This document shows positions 54,877 to 64,000 of a stretch of DNA of 64,000 nt, in pieces. A model generated the notes under the pieces. The model was not told the origin of the DNA and made no database searches. It saw only the letters and a list, made by a program, of their open reading frames with translations. Where the stretch lies: the NCBI RefSeq assembly GCF_000970085.1, contig NZ_CP009506.1:1240001-1304000 (forward strand), in the 5' to 3' direction. The position numbers and the translations under genes were made by a program. The stretch's first letter is position 1. Every line of letters starts with the position of its first letter. This stretch comes from Methanosarcina siciliae T4/M (GTDB lineage Archaea; Halobacteriota; Methanosarcinia; Methanosarcinales; Methanosarcinaceae).

Positions 54877-55401
54877 TCAACCCCTGTCATGGACCTCCTT
54901 AATAGGGAAAAGCACGGCATAACGGGTATAGGCTGGGAGAGCGTCCTGATCGTTGTGCTTTTTGTAGGAGGGTACACGCTCATCTTTTTTTCCTGGATCC
55001 TCGGAAAGAGTGGCTGTCTGTCCGGAAAGATTTGTCCGGCAGTTTTCCAGAGTTTTTTCCAGAACATCCAGGACAAAAGGGTCGCTCTCCCCGTCTTCCC
55101 GGGACACCAGCAAAACCGGCTGTTCCGCAGGGGCATAGATTTTAACCTCACGGCCTTTGCAGCTCCATTTTACCTTTCTGACCTTTACCAAGCCAACCTT
55201 TTTCAACACCTCAAGGTTGTAGGTCAGTGTATTCAAGCGGAGACCGAGCTCTGAGGCAAGTTCGCCTGCAGACATCTGTTTTTCCTGAAGTTGTTTAAGT
55301 ATCTGCATCGGAAGGGGCCTTGAAAGAGTCCTTGCAAGCAGAGACACCTCCTCCGAGATAGACAGGACAGGCACGGGGATTAAATCCTCAGTTCTCTCCA
55401 A
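54877..55401 (-). CDS. ArsR-like winged-helix regulator
   Basis: 174 residues from TTG 55401, which has AAGGAGG about 9 nt upstream; the longer frame to 55422 would swallow that site. Helix-turn-helix: LSRPLPMQILKQLQEKQMSAGELASELGLRLNTLTYNLEVLKKVGLV (about 25-72), followed by a wing (KVRKVKWSCKGREVKIYAP) and a tail without known domain. The arrangement LPMQILKQL...TLTYNLEVL is that of ArsR-family regulators of methanogens. Convergent with the ferredoxins. Target unknown. Confidence 0.85.
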   Translation of the reverse strand: MERTEDLIPVPVLSISEEVSLLARTLSRPLPMQILKQLQEKQMSAGELASELGLRLNTLTYNLEVLKKVGLVKVRKVKWSCKGREVKIYAPAEQPVLLVSREDGESDPFVLDVLEKTLENCRTNLSGQTATLSEDPGKKDERVPSYKKHNDQDALPAYTRYAVLFPIKEVHDRG

Positions 55402-55710
55402 ACCTTTCAACCTCCTTTCCAATTCCCGAAAGTAAAGAACCCAAAAACATTACAGTTACCTCATTTTTATTTCTTCTCTTATTCCTTTTTTATTCCGAGA
55501 TTCTATTTTTCTTTACTGCCCGGAACTTTTATTTTCCTTTTTCCGGAGATTTTATCATTCATATCAGGCCAGAAATTCTATTTCCCTTATTAGTCCGGAG
55601 TTTCAAACCTTCTCGATTCTTCGGACTCTGAACCCTTGAGCCTTTACAATCAAATACCCATTTGTTCTTCTGAAAACTGAATGACAATTTGTATTCAGTA
55701 TGATCAGTTT
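55402..55710. other. Spacer, no gene
   Basis: Pyrimidine-rich on the plus strand. It holds the upstream region of the regulator and the 3' end of the S-layer-domain gene. No gene is supported. Confidence 0.4.
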
Positions 55711-56583
55711 TTACTTGAGTTTCATTGTGAAAGATTTCCAAAAGTTCCAGTACCAGGAAGCAGGCGGTTCTGTACTTGTGTTGGTGAATTTATTCGATTC
55801 GTTTTTAGAAGAAAGAGATGCAGAAAAACCAGCGGTTGAAGTATCATTAACTGAAGTATCATAAGTAACTGGAGTATCATCAGTAACTGAAACACTTCCG
55901 AAAACAAGACTTCCCAGGTTAGATGCATCTGTTCCATTAATGATTTGATTTAGTGTAAACTCCCCGAATTCATCTAACTCCCCGAATTCATCTCCGACAT
56001 TGAGAGTTCTGGCATTTGCATAATCGGCAAGCCAAATTCCATCAATCCAGACGATCCTTTTTTCTGACCCCACGAATAAATTTTTGACATGGACTTTCAT
56101 GACAACAATATTGTTTCCATCCTGAACATCGTCAAGAGCAACAGTCCATGTCCTGTTGTCATCAGTATCCATTGAGACATTTTTATCGGCTATATATTGA
56201 CCGTCCCTGGTAAGTTCAAGCCAGGCCTTCTCACTGTCAATGTCAATCTCCCTGACCTCGAGAGCGTAACCCTGCCCGAGGTCGAGGATTTCACCGGCTT
56301 CGAGGACTTGCGTTTCATTGCTGTCAAGAATCAAACCGGTAAGCTTGTTAACATGCGAATCCCAGATATTTCCATCAGTGGGGAACAGCGGAACATATTC
56401 CGCTCCAAATAAGTCGATTACAGGATACTGTTCATCAGACCAGCTATCGCACTCATAACCGGTAGTGGTAACATTACAAATAATGCTTCCATCGCTAACA
56501 TTGTCTGCTGCACTTACATTGCCTGCTGCAACTACAACAAAGACAGCAAGAGCAGCCAGTAAAACTGCTGTATGTTTCTTCAT
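55711..56583 (-). CDS. Secreted protein with one S-layer (PF07752-type) domain
   Basis: 290 residues: signal peptide (MKKHTAVLLAALAVFVVVAA, cleavage after VSA), one S-layer domain (about 35-225: WSDEQYPVIDLFGAEYVPLF, LDLGQGYALEVREIDIDSEKAW, MKVHVKNLFVGSEKRIVWIDG, GSLVFGSV), then a Ser/Thr-rich tail ending WYWNFWKSFTMKLK. There is no membrane anchor. The start at 56583 aligns with the paralog at 61951 and leaves 11 nt from AAGGAG; ATG 56592 is too close to that box. The short tail contains a TPVTYDTSVNDTS repeat. Confidence 0.8.
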   Translation of the reverse strand: MKKHTAVLLAALAVFVVVAAGNVSAADNVSDGSIICNVTTTGYECDSWSDEQYPVIDLFGAEYVPLFPTDGNIWDSHVNKLTGLILDSNETQVLEAGEILDLGQGYALEVREIDIDSEKAWLELTRDGQYIADKNVSMDTDDNRTWTVALDDVQDGNNIVVMKVHVKNLFVGSEKRIVWIDGIWLADYANARTLNVGDEFGELDEFGEFTLNQIINGTDASNLGSLVFGSVSVTDDTPVTYDTSVNDTSTAGFSASLSSKNESNKFTNTSTEPPASWYWNFWKSFTMKLK

Positions 56584-56739
56584 TTTGTTCATTACTCCTT
56601 ATTTTTTTATGAAGTGATTGAATATTTTATGGGGCCTGCAAAAATCTAGCATAGCACCCGCTAACATCTGACTGTTACCAATAAAGACCCGGAAAAAATC
56701 AAGGTCTTTTATCAGAACCCCAAACGTTTGAAATTATTG
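56584..56739. other. Spacer upstream of the single-S-layer-domain gene
   Basis: Includes GCGGGTGCTATGCTAG-like sequence (minus strand) similar to the region upstream of the three-domain paralog (about 61990-62010). No gene. Confidence 0.3.
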
Positions 56740-56994
56740 CTAGACTAATAAATATACAGGGAAAATTTTTATTTTTGTATCTTTATGGTAGGCATTTGAT
56801 GTATTTGCGGATATAGATTCATTGCTTGTAATTTCACCAAAGGTACCCGTTTTTTCTTTACTGAGAATCTCCTTTACAGGCATACTTTTCCAGACTGAAG
56901 AAGAGCTCCTTGAATCCAATTCAACCAGTGAAACACCAACGTAACCGCTGTCGTCTCTGGAAAATATCACAGATCTGACAGTGAACTGTTTTCC
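56740..56994 (-). pseudogene. Surface-protein fragment
   Basis: An open frame without a supported start reads FTVRSVIFSRDDSGYVGVSL and later VWKSMPVKEILSKEKTGTFG. I do not recognise the domain. It directly abuts the broken 3' end of the TolB-like gene and is out of frame with it, so it looks like the tail of a different gene joined by deletion. Confidence 0.4.
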
Positions 56995-57043
56995 TCAGGC
57001 CTCCATCCTCCTGATACGTCATATCTACCCTTTACTGCAGGAG

Positions 57044-58027
57044 TCACCTGAGTAAGGTTGGAACCATCCAATTAATAATAAATAAAGGAGCAGCGATGTT
57101 TTGGCGTGTTGACGGGATAGGCTCATTTTCAAGAATTTTTCCGTTAGCCGGATCAAGGGAAGATGTAAATGCTATAATATTTCCGGACGGACTTATTGAA
57201 AACTGGGAAGCTCCGAAAAAGCTCCAGAAATAAGAGGTAGTCAGGCCGAAATTTGTAATAAAGGACAGGTCGATTCCATCCATATCGATTGAATACAGCT
57301 GGTTTTCATTTTCAACGAATAGTATTTTCTTTCCATCCGGGAACCACAGGGGATTGCTAGTATTGCCTTCATAAAGCAAACGTTCTTCATGTTCTTCTCC
57401 CTCCTGAATGTATAAATTTCCTTTTTTGTTTACCACTACGAGGGAACCATCTGGCTGCCAGGAAACGGTAGATTCTTCCGAGTTCGTATCGCTATCATAA
57501 GAGACATATTTTTTTAGTTTTGATCCGTCAATATCAGAAATATAAGTCTGGAAATAGCCATTTTCGACCTTAGAAGTGACTATTATTTTTTCTTTATCAG
57601 GACTGAGAGAAAAACTTACACATTCTTCCCCTTCGTTCTCCGGCTGAAAAGTCCTGATCACATTTCCTTTATAGTCGGCAAGCACCACAGCCCCTTCTTG
57701 CAGCACAAAAAATACCTCCTCCGAGTTATTCCAGGAAGGCTTTTCAGCTTTAGACCGAAGCTCAAGTATATTTGTCCCATTCCCGTTTGCAAGATACACT
57801 TCTGCCAGACAATCCTCGGGTTTTTCCCAGGAAAACACAACTTTACTGCCATCAGGACTCCATGCCGTTGAAGTTGTTACAACTCCTTTTTCGAGATTGA
57901 GGAACTTATCAAGCGATGCAACGTTAAGATTTGGATTTTCTGATATCGTGTTTGCGAATGCTATATTTGTTACAAGCAAAAATGCAGTTACCATAAATGC
58001 AATTACCATTGATATGTTCTTTAACAC
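57044..58027 (-). CDS. Secreted TolB-like beta-propeller protein, 3' end frameshifted
   Basis: 327 residues: signal peptide (about 1-25, ending NIAFA), then TolB/PD40 propeller repeats (TAWSPDGSKVVFSWEKPEDC, FSLSPDKEKIIVTSK, VSWQPDGSLVVVNK, PLWFPDGKKILFVEN, FSISPSGNIIAFTSS). The last blade is interrupted: the frame ends in NWMVPTLLR, while the next frame reads DGSNLTQVTPAVKGRYDVSGGW down to a stop at 56967, exactly the continuation expected for a sixth blade. A 1- or 2-base indel near 57060-57070 explains this. The product may be shortened rather than lost. Confidence 0.75.
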   Translation of the reverse strand: MLKNISMVIAFMVTAFLLVTNIAFANTISENPNLNVASLDKFLNLEKGVVTTSTAWSPDGSKVVFSWEKPEDCLAEVYLANGNGTNILELRSKAEKPSWNNSEEVFFVLQEGAVVLADYKGNVIRTFQPENEGEECVSFSLSPDKEKIIVTSKVENGYFQTYISDIDGSKLKKYVSYDSDTNSEESTVSWQPDGSLVVVNKKGNLYIQEGEEHEERLLYEGNTSNPLWFPDGKKILFVENENQLYSIDMDGIDLSFITNFGLTTSYFWSFFGASQFSISPSGNIIAFTSSLDPANGKILENEPIPSTRQNIAAPLFIINWMVPTLLR

Positions 58028-58517
58028 TTAGAATCACATCCGAGCCTGTTCATGTTGGAATAATTCTGCTTTGAGACCTGTCTTATTTTATCCTTATTTC
58101 ATAGAATGGCTAGCCTGATTTCTATTATGAGTTTTAATTCAATTGGAAGCCTGTTTTTCGGAACATACTTTTCGAAATTTTTTATTGGAGAGCTTAATAC
58201 TTCAATTTCAAGGCTTTTTGAGGTTATTACTGGGTAATTGACCAGATTTGAGAGTATTTCACAAATTTTCATCTAAGCCTTTTGCTGTATCGAAAGATTC
58301 CTCTAAGCAGGCTTTCAGCTAGAAAAATTCTCTAAAAAGTTTTCGGTTCAATTTCCTAAAGTAAGAAAACAATATGATAAATGACCTGATTTTATAGGTA
58401 TAAAGATATTTTTTAAGTTTAATTCAAGACTGATTGAAAAGCAAGGAAGAAAAGTAAGATCTCCCTTGCTTAGAGTTGCTGGGTCAAATAACAAAATGTG
58501 CCAACATAATCACATTA
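58028..58517. other. Gene-free stretch
   Basis: AT-rich, no gene seen on either strand. It contains the promoter region of the TolB-like gene and the 3' end region of the YVTN gene. Confidence 0.4.
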
Positions 58518-59831
58518 TTACTTCATCTTTCTTACAAATTCAACTGTCCCTATAATTGTTATGAGTTCCCAAATAGGGCTTAAAAAAGGAATTGGTGCTT
58601 TAGTAGGAATTGATTCTTTTTCCTGCTTATCTACTGTTCCTACATTTACTATCATCCCGGTATCATTTATCTGGTTCTCGGTTTGACTTATAGGGCTTAA
58701 TAAAGAAGTACTGTTTGGCTCAGTAGTAGAACTGAATTTTGTTGCCGGACCAATCCCCACAGCAACAGGAGATCTTCCTACAGGCACCGTAGCATTAACT
58801 TTGTTTGTAGCTGTATCAATTATAGAAGTAGTGTTGCTCCCAGAGTTCACTACATAAACCTCATTTCCATCTGGAGTGACTGCAACTTCTTGAGGAGCTG
58901 ATCCAACACCCACTCTGCCTATAAACTCGTTTTTGGCTGTGTCAATTACATCAACGGCACCTGTAATTGCAGTTACACCACCTACTTTTTCTAAAGGATA
59001 TCTGCCTGGATTACCTATTGTCACGTATAACTTTGTTCCATCTGGACTGACTGCAATTCCTTGTGGCAAGTTTCCTACAGGCACTGTAGCTATAACATTG
59101 TTTGTTGCAGTGTCAATTACGGAAACAGTACCTTTGTAGTAAGGATAACCATTAGAGTTAACAACGTACACCTTTGTTCCATCCGGACTGACTACAATTC
59201 CTCGTGGATCTTTTTCCACATTTACTGTCGTTGTAATAGTGTTTGTTGCTATGTTAATTACAGAAACAGTACCTTGATAATCAGGAGGAATGCCGTGGTT
59301 CAAAGCATATAATTTTTTTCCGTCCGGGGCAACTGCAATTTTGTAAGCCAAGTTTTCTACTTTTACTGTAGCTGTAACATTGTTTGTTGCCGTGTCAATT
59401 ACAGAGATAGTGTTGCTCGCAACGTTTGCAACATACACCTTCGTTTTATCCGGAGTGATTGCAACTCCATAAGGGTAGCTTCCTACGTATACTGTGTCTA
59501 TTACCTTATTTTTGGCTGCGTCAATTACAGAGACACTATTGCTCATGCAGTTTGTCACATATACTCTTGTTCCGTCCGGATTAACTGCAACTCCTGCGGG
59601 CTCGTTTCCCATATTCACCGTAGCTGTAACAATATTTGTAGCAGTGTCAATTACAGAAACATTGTTACTCTCTAAGTCTGCAATATATGCAAATGGTGAG
59701 GCACCTGTGACACCCACCAGTATTAAAACCGTAAGTGCCGCTATTCCAAAAGCTTTTAAGATGTTACTCCCTCCGCATGCTTTGTTAGATATTGCAACAG
59801 TGCAAAATTTACCACGATAAAGAAACTTCAT
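58518..59831 (-). CDS. Secreted YVTN-repeat seven-bladed beta-propeller
   Basis: 437 residues. Hydrophobic signal segment (ILKAFGIAALTVLILVGVTG, about 25-44), then seven repeats of about 42-55 residues of the YVTN type, each with VSVIDTATNxVxATVxVG, GVAVxPDGTKVYVTN. A Thr/Ser-rich stretch and a weak C-terminal helix with a basic end (IIGTVEFVRKMK) follow. Probably a surface-displayed propeller for binding or adhesion. The ATG 59831 overlaps the stop of the upstream S-layer-domain gene (ATGA), implying coupling; but a GGAGGG box stands 6 nt before an ATC at 59762, where a better signal peptide would start, so the original start may have been mutated. Confidence 0.85.
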   Translation of the reverse strand: MKFLYRGKFCTVAISNKACGGSNILKAFGIAALTVLILVGVTGASPFAYIADLESNNVSVIDTATNIVTATVNMGNEPAGVAVNPDGTRVYVTNCMSNSVSVIDAAKNKVIDTVYVGSYPYGVAITPDKTKVYVANVASNTISVIDTATNNVTATVKVENLAYKIAVAPDGKKLYALNHGIPPDYQGTVSVINIATNTITTTVNVEKDPRGIVVSPDGTKVYVVNSNGYPYYKGTVSVIDTATNNVIATVPVGNLPQGIAVSPDGTKLYVTIGNPGRYPLEKVGGVTAITGAVDVIDTAKNEFIGRVGVGSAPQEVAVTPDGNEVYVVNSGSNTTSIIDTATNKVNATVPVGRSPVAVGIGPATKFSSTTEPNSTSLLSPISQTENQINDTGMIVNVGTVDKQEKESIPTKAPIPFLSPIWELITIIGTVEFVRKMK

Positions 59832-61951
59832 TTGCCTTTATTTGTGATAAATTCCAAAAAGTCCCAGTCCCACGGAATAAATGATCTTGTACTTTTGTTA
59901 GTAGATGCAACTGGCACCTTTTCGGATGTGGGTGAAAAAGAATCAACATTTTGAGTTTTCTTGAAAGCAAGACTTCCCAGATTAGATTCATTTGTCCCGA
60001 TAACTATTTTTTCAAGCGTGAATTCTCCTATCTTATCCCCGATTTTGAGGGTTCTGGCATTTTCATAATCAATTAGCCATATCCCGTCAATCTGGACAAT
60101 ACTGTCGTTTCCGTCCTGATAGACTTTGCTAACATAGACTATCAGGACAGGAATATTGTCTTCGCCTTGAATATTGTCACGTAAACAAGTCCAATAATGC
60201 TCATTAGGATAAGTTAAAACGATAGTATCATCTACATATTTTCCATCTTTATCGAATTCAATCCAAGCTCTCTCTCCATCAACGTCGATCTCCTTGACCT
60301 GGAGACTGTAGCCCTGGCCGAGATCGAGTTTTTCACCGGTCTTTAGGAGGTGTTTCTCATCGCTATCAAGAACGAGTTTAGCAAGCTTATCAACGTGACA
60401 TTCCCAGATTGGATCGTTATAAGGTTTCCGTGCTGGGACGCTATTGGCAAGCAACGGAATATACTCTTCTCCAAATAAATTGATTGATGGATACTGATTA
60501 GACCAGCTTTCACATTTATAATTAGCATCAACAACATCACAGTTTATAGAAGATCCCGTAGCATTTTTAAAAACAAGGCTCCCCTGATTAGAGACATTTT
60601 CTCTGTTAATTATTTTTTCAAGCGTGAATTCTCCGATTTTATCTCCGATTTTAAGGTTTCTGGCATCTGAGTAGTCAGTAAGCCAGATTCCGTCAATCAC
60701 GACATCACTATATTGAAGGATATCATTTTCTACAAATCCGCCTACTCTGTCAACGTGAACTCTCATGACAATAACGTTGTTTTCGCCCTGAATATTGTCA
60801 AGAGTAACATTCCATGTTGTATTTTTGTCATCATCAATTGTAACTATTCTATCAGCAACATACTTTCCGTCCTTTGTGAACTCGAGCCAGGCTTGCCTAT
60901 TGGAAATACTGATCTGCTTGGCTTCGAGAGCGTACCCTTGGCCGAGATCGAGTTTTTCACCGTCTTTGAGAACGTGACGTTCATTACTATCAAGAATCAA
61001 CTTGACAAGCTTGTTAACGTGTGCATCCCAGATACTTCCATTAGTGGTAAGCAGCGGAACATACTTATCTCCAAATAAATCGATTACTGGATATTGTTCA
61101 CTAGACACCCATTTGTAACTGGTACTAACAACATTACAAACGTCGGTTATATTGCTTACATTATCTGCTGTACTTGCAGCATCTGCCGTGTTTGCAGTCT
61201 CTGCTGCAACATTAGACCAGCTATTGAATTTATAATCGGTACCGATTACATTACAGGTTACAGAAGAATTGTTCACAGTACTTTCGAAAACAAGACCTCC
61301 CAGATTAGATTCATCTACTCCGCTGACGATTTTTTCAAGAGTGAATTCTCCTATTTTATCGCCTACCTCGAGAGTTGTAGCATTTGTATAGTCAATTAGC
61401 CAGATCCCATCGATAAAAACGATACAGTTTTCCACACCCACAAATAGATTTTTAATATGAACTTTCATGACAACGATATTATTTTCACCCTGAACATTGT
61501 CAAGGGTAACAGTCCATGTCTTGTTGCTATCAGTACTGGCTGAGACTATTTGATCAGCAATATATTTTCCATCTTTACTGAACTCAAACCATATTTCCTC
61601 ATTGTCAATATTGATCTGCTTGGCTTCGAAAGCATATCCATTGCTGAGATCGAGTTTTTCACCGTCTTTGAGGATGTAAGTTTCATTATTGTCAAGAATT
61701 AACTTGGCAAGTTTGTTAACATGTGAATTCCCAATATTTCCATTAGTGGTAAATAGTGAGACTTCTTTTTCTCCAAATAAATCGATTACTGGATATTGTC
61801 CGTTAGACCAACTCTCACTTTTATAGTCGGCGCCGGCCACATCGCAAACGTTGGTTATACTGCTTGCATTGTCTACTGCATTTGCGTTAGCTGCAGCAAC
61901 TAAAATTAAAATAGTAAAGGCAACCAGCAAAAATACCGTATGTTTCTTCAT
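59828..61951 (-). CDS. Secreted protein with three S-layer (PF07752-type) domains
   Basis: 707 residues: signal peptide (about 1-25), S-layer domain 1 (about 30-235), a truncated start of another domain (CNVIGTDYKFNSWSN, about 240-254) that breaks off into an Ala/Thr linker, domain 2 (about 275-470) and domain 3 (about 480-675), then a short tail (FIPWDWDFLEFITNKGK) like that of the single-domain paralog. Each domain shows QYPVIDLFG, VNKLxxLILDSNE, LDLGxGYALEAKQI, GIWLxDY and IGEFTLEKI blocks. No membrane anchor, so it may assemble on the S-layer lattice. AAGGAGG lies 10 nt before ATG 61951. Overlaps the YVTN gene by 4 bp. Confidence 0.85.
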   Translation of the reverse strand: MKKHTVFLLVAFTILILVAAANANAVDNASSITNVCDVAGADYKSESWSNGQYPVIDLFGEKEVSLFTTNGNIGNSHVNKLAKLILDNNETYILKDGEKLDLSNGYAFEAKQINIDNEEIWFEFSKDGKYIADQIVSASTDSNKTWTVTLDNVQGENNIVVMKVHIKNLFVGVENCIVFIDGIWLIDYTNATTLEVGDKIGEFTLEKIVSGVDESNLGGLVFESTVNNSSVTCNVIGTDYKFNSWSNVAAETANTADAASTADNVSNITDVCNVVSTSYKWVSSEQYPVIDLFGDKYVPLLTTNGSIWDAHVNKLVKLILDSNERHVLKDGEKLDLGQGYALEAKQISISNRQAWLEFTKDGKYVADRIVTIDDDKNTTWNVTLDNIQGENNVIVMRVHVDRVGGFVENDILQYSDVVIDGIWLTDYSDARNLKIGDKIGEFTLEKIINRENVSNQGSLVFKNATGSSINCDVVDANYKCESWSNQYPSINLFGEEYIPLLANSVPARKPYNDPIWECHVDKLAKLVLDSDEKHLLKTGEKLDLGQGYSLQVKEIDVDGERAWIEFDKDGKYVDDTIVLTYPNEHYWTCLRDNIQGEDNIPVLIVYVSKVYQDGNDSIVQIDGIWLIDYENARTLKIGDKIGEFTLEKIVIGTNESNLGSLAFKKTQNVDSFSPTSEKVPVASTNKSTRSFIPWDWDFLEFITNKGK

Positions 61952-62147
61952 TAAATTGTTTCCTCCTTATTTTAGTATTTTTTTGGAAATTCCAAACCTA
62001 GCGGAGTGTCCGCTAATGTTTGACGTTATTAATCAACAACTCGTAGACTGTAAAGATTTGAAATATTCGCGGAATTTGTTCATCTTGTAATTTTTCAATC
62101 CAAAACTATTACATTAAATCCGCATCTTCATAATGCAAACATACTAA

Positions 62148-63626
62148 TTAATAAAAAAAGGAGACATCCACTGTCCCCCCTTCGTTAAGTATTACCAGCG
62201 CTTTTTCTGCATTGATCCTGACGTTTCTGTACTCGTCTTTGTCAGTACTGACTCGGCTCAAACCTTTGATAGCTTCTGGTCCTCCCAGTATCCCGAGAGC
62301 TCGAACTTCCGAAATTCTGACATTCTGCTCCCTTTCGGTCTCAAGGGACTTAATGATAGGCTCAACAGCTTTCCTATCGCCAAGTTTTCCAAGCCCAGTT
62401 GCGGCACCTTGTCTTACTTTATAATTTTCATCCCCAAGCAAGGAAATTAAAGGATCGACCGCCCGGACATCCCCAATTTCCATAAGAGAATAAACAATTT
62501 CCATTCTAATATGCCAGTTCTCATTTCCAAGAGCGTCAATAAGAGCGTCTGCAGCCTCAGGATCTTTATATCTAGCCAGGGAATGAATAGCAGCAGTCTG
62601 GCAGAGAGTAGAATCTTTAGACTGAATGAGCTCAGCAAGGGGTGGTATAGCTTTTTTGCTCTCGATACGTCCAAGAGAACCAGCCGCAGCTGCCTGTACC
62701 TCTATTTTACTGTCTCCGAGGGCATTAATTAGAGGCTGCTCAGTCTGGGCAATTTCCTCAGACTCATTAAAATGACCCAAAGCGTAAGCAGCTCCTCTGC
62801 GCACTTCTGGAATAGGGTCATTCAGCATCCTAACAAGAATGGGAACAGCATCAGGGTCCTGAATATGCTCATATACAGATACGGCATTGATCCGGACTGT
62901 AGGATTTTTGCTGTCCAGCAGCTTAATAAGTTTTCCGAATACATATTCCCCTTTAATACGGCCAAGATTGGAAGCTGCATGACTCCCAATTTCTTTATCA
63001 TCTAATAGATTCAGGAGGGTATCAACTGCCCGCGGATCTCCAGTTTCTCCAAGGGCAAATACAGCCTCAGAGCGTATATTCGAATTGCCATCATAGCTTG
63101 CACTGGCATCATCGCGTTTCAGAACCTCACAAAGAGGTTCAGTAGCCCTGGAATCTTTCAACATTCCAAGTGCAATTACCGTATAGCGAACTACCTCTCC
63201 GTTTTCGTCCTCCAAAAGCTCAATAAGGGGTTCAACAGCTTCAGTGGCTTGAAGTCTCCCAAGTGAAAAAGCTGCGTTCATACGAACTTCCGGAACCGGG
63301 TCTTTCAGAGCTTCTATTAACGAATTTGTAGCTTTTTTGTTGCCTATTTTTCCAAGAGCTTGGGCAGCAAGGCTTCGAACCTGCGGATTATCGTCTTTTA
63401 AAGCTTTTATAAGAGGATTTACTGCAGGTTCTCCGATCGCGCAAAGTTCATTAGCTGAAACCGAACTGACTCTCTCGTCCTCATCTCCGAGACCCCGAAC
63501 CAGTGTATTCACCCGGACCTCTACCGGATCCTTTTCAAGACAGCCAGCACAGATTCCGAAAAGCAAAAACATAAGAATCAAAAGTTTTGCACTTTTGCAA
63601 CTGAAAAGTTCATCTCTTTTTATCAT
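62148..63626 (-). CDS. HEAT-repeat (PBS lyase-like) lipoprotein
   Basis: 492 residues. Start ATG 63626 with AGGTGA 5 nt upstream; the longer frame overlaps the upstream gene. Signal with lipobox: LLILMFLLFGICAGC (Cys at about 29), so a lipid-anchored outer-surface protein is predicted. From about 45 to the end, some 14 HEAT repeats of about 31 residues (VNPLIKALKDDNPQVRSLAAQALGKIG pattern). HEAT solenoids bind other proteins; the partner is unknown. It follows the partial gene at the window edge by 5 bp and is probably co-transcribed. Confidence 0.88.
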   Translation of the reverse strand: MIKRDELFSCKSAKLLILMFLLFGICAGCLEKDPVEVRVNTLVRGLGDEDERVSSVSANELCAIGEPAVNPLIKALKDDNPQVRSLAAQALGKIGNKKATNSLIEALKDPVPEVRMNAAFSLGRLQATEAVEPLIELLEDENGEVVRYTVIALGMLKDSRATEPLCEVLKRDDASASYDGNSNIRSEAVFALGETGDPRAVDTLLNLLDDKEIGSHAASNLGRIKGEYVFGKLIKLLDSKNPTVRINAVSVYEHIQDPDAVPILVRMLNDPIPEVRRGAAYALGHFNESEEIAQTEQPLINALGDSKIEVQAAAAGSLGRIESKKAIPPLAELIQSKDSTLCQTAAIHSLARYKDPEAADALIDALGNENWHIRMEIVYSLMEIGDVRAVDPLISLLGDENYKVRQGAATGLGKLGDRKAVEPIIKSLETEREQNVRISEVRALGILGGPEAIKGLSRVSTDKDEYRNVRINAEKALVILNEGGTVDVSFFY

Positions 63627-63631
63627 ATGCT

Positions 63632-64000
63632 TCACCTGCCCTCCTCCTGAGCCGGAATATGTAATTCGGCAGATGTTACCTGATCCTGCCATCTGGATGT
63701 TATATTCAGCAGGAAGCGATCCCCGTTTTGCCCGATAATCACAATCGGGATAGGCTTATATGGATCTCCTGAGGGTTTATCATGCGCAATTTCCACAATT
63801 GCATATGGATAACCTGGCCAGGCTCTTAGGGCACTTTTATCCTGGCCGCCCACGGAATAAAACTCGGAAGATGTAAACACAGTTTTCCCTGTTCTTTCGT
63901 TTGTCACTGTTAAGTTAGTACTCACTTTGTCTGCAGAGCTCAGCCCGTAATTTATAAGGTAGCCATAAACCTTATACACATCAGAGGTATTTCTGCGTTC
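63632..64000 (-). CDS. Partial gene running off the window end
   Basis: The frame is open to the last base; 122 codons plus stop are visible. The sequence GYLINYGLSSADKVSTNLTVTNERTGKTVF and later FLLNITSRWQDQVTSAELHIP suggests an immunoglobulin-like beta domain typical of Methanosarcina surface proteins or an exported domain with a membrane helix further upstream (beyond the window). The gene ends 5 bp before the HEAT-repeat lipoprotein start. No specific family is recognised. Confidence 0.6.
   Translation of the reverse strand, partial: ERRNTSDVYKVYGYLINYGLSSADKVSTNLTVTNERTGKTVFTSSEFYSVGGQDKSALRAWPGYPYAIVEIAHDKPSGDPYKPIPIVIIGQNGDRFLLNITSRWQDQVTSAELHIPAQEEGR

Overview
The window is chromosomal DNA from a methanogenic archaeon, most likely a Methanosarcina. 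Evidence: PF07752-type S-layer domains, a PEF-CTERM surface protein, an archaeal class I CCA-adding enzyme, ADP-dependent sugar kinases, an Ogg-type glycosylase, strings of small ferredoxins, AT-rich TATA/BRE promoters, long gene-poor intergenic stretches and much gene debris. Species cannot be fixed from sequence alone. No tRNA, rRNA or CRISPR array was found.

Layout. 1-2.4 kb: gene-poor, with a dockerin-protein remnant flanked by two copies of a conserved structured element. 2.4-8 kb: a large S-layer-family surface protein, a YhhQ-type queuosine-precursor transporter and the CCA-adding enzyme. 8.1-13.2 kb: first defence cluster, an ABC-three-component (ABC-3C) operon with a restriction-endonuclease effector, followed by a frameshifted YhcG (DUF1016) nuclease and a HEAT-repeat fragment. 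13.3-24 kb: housekeeping block (ogg, two ADP-dependent sugar kinases, argJ-CBS-argC, a nucleoside deoxyribosyltransferase-like protein, small proteins, an acetyltransferase).

22.6-43.3 kb: a mosaic defence island. It holds an active-looking type I restriction-modification system (hsdM, hsdS, hsdR) with extra genes spliced in: a DUF262/DUF1524 (GmrSD-like) protein between hsdM and hsdS, and a two-gene Kiwa system (KwaA/KwaB) between hsdS and hsdR. Around it lie wrecks of a second copy: an hsdS tail, an hsdM reduced to 61 codons by an in-frame deletion between 12-bp repeats, one intact and one truncated AlbA_2 (Schlafen-type) gene, and two intact plus one decayed copy of an unrecognised acidic TPR-like protein. 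An IS630 element interrupted by a defective IS110 sits in the middle.

43.3-48.3 kb: a MacB-like ABC transporter operon with its own GbsR/MarR-type regulator and a secreted CARDB protein, then hsp20 behind an upstream region with four 7-bp motifs at exact 28-bp spacing. 48.8-55.4 kb: MFS transporter, AMMECR1 protein, phosphoglycerate kinase, family-4 uracil-DNA glycosylase, a second Hsp20-like protein, twin ferredoxins and an ArsR-like regulator. 55.7-64 kb: a run of secreted surface proteins on the minus strand (PF07752 S-layer-domain proteins, YVTN and TolB-like beta-propellers, a HEAT-repeat lipoprotein) with visible decay and domain shuffling.
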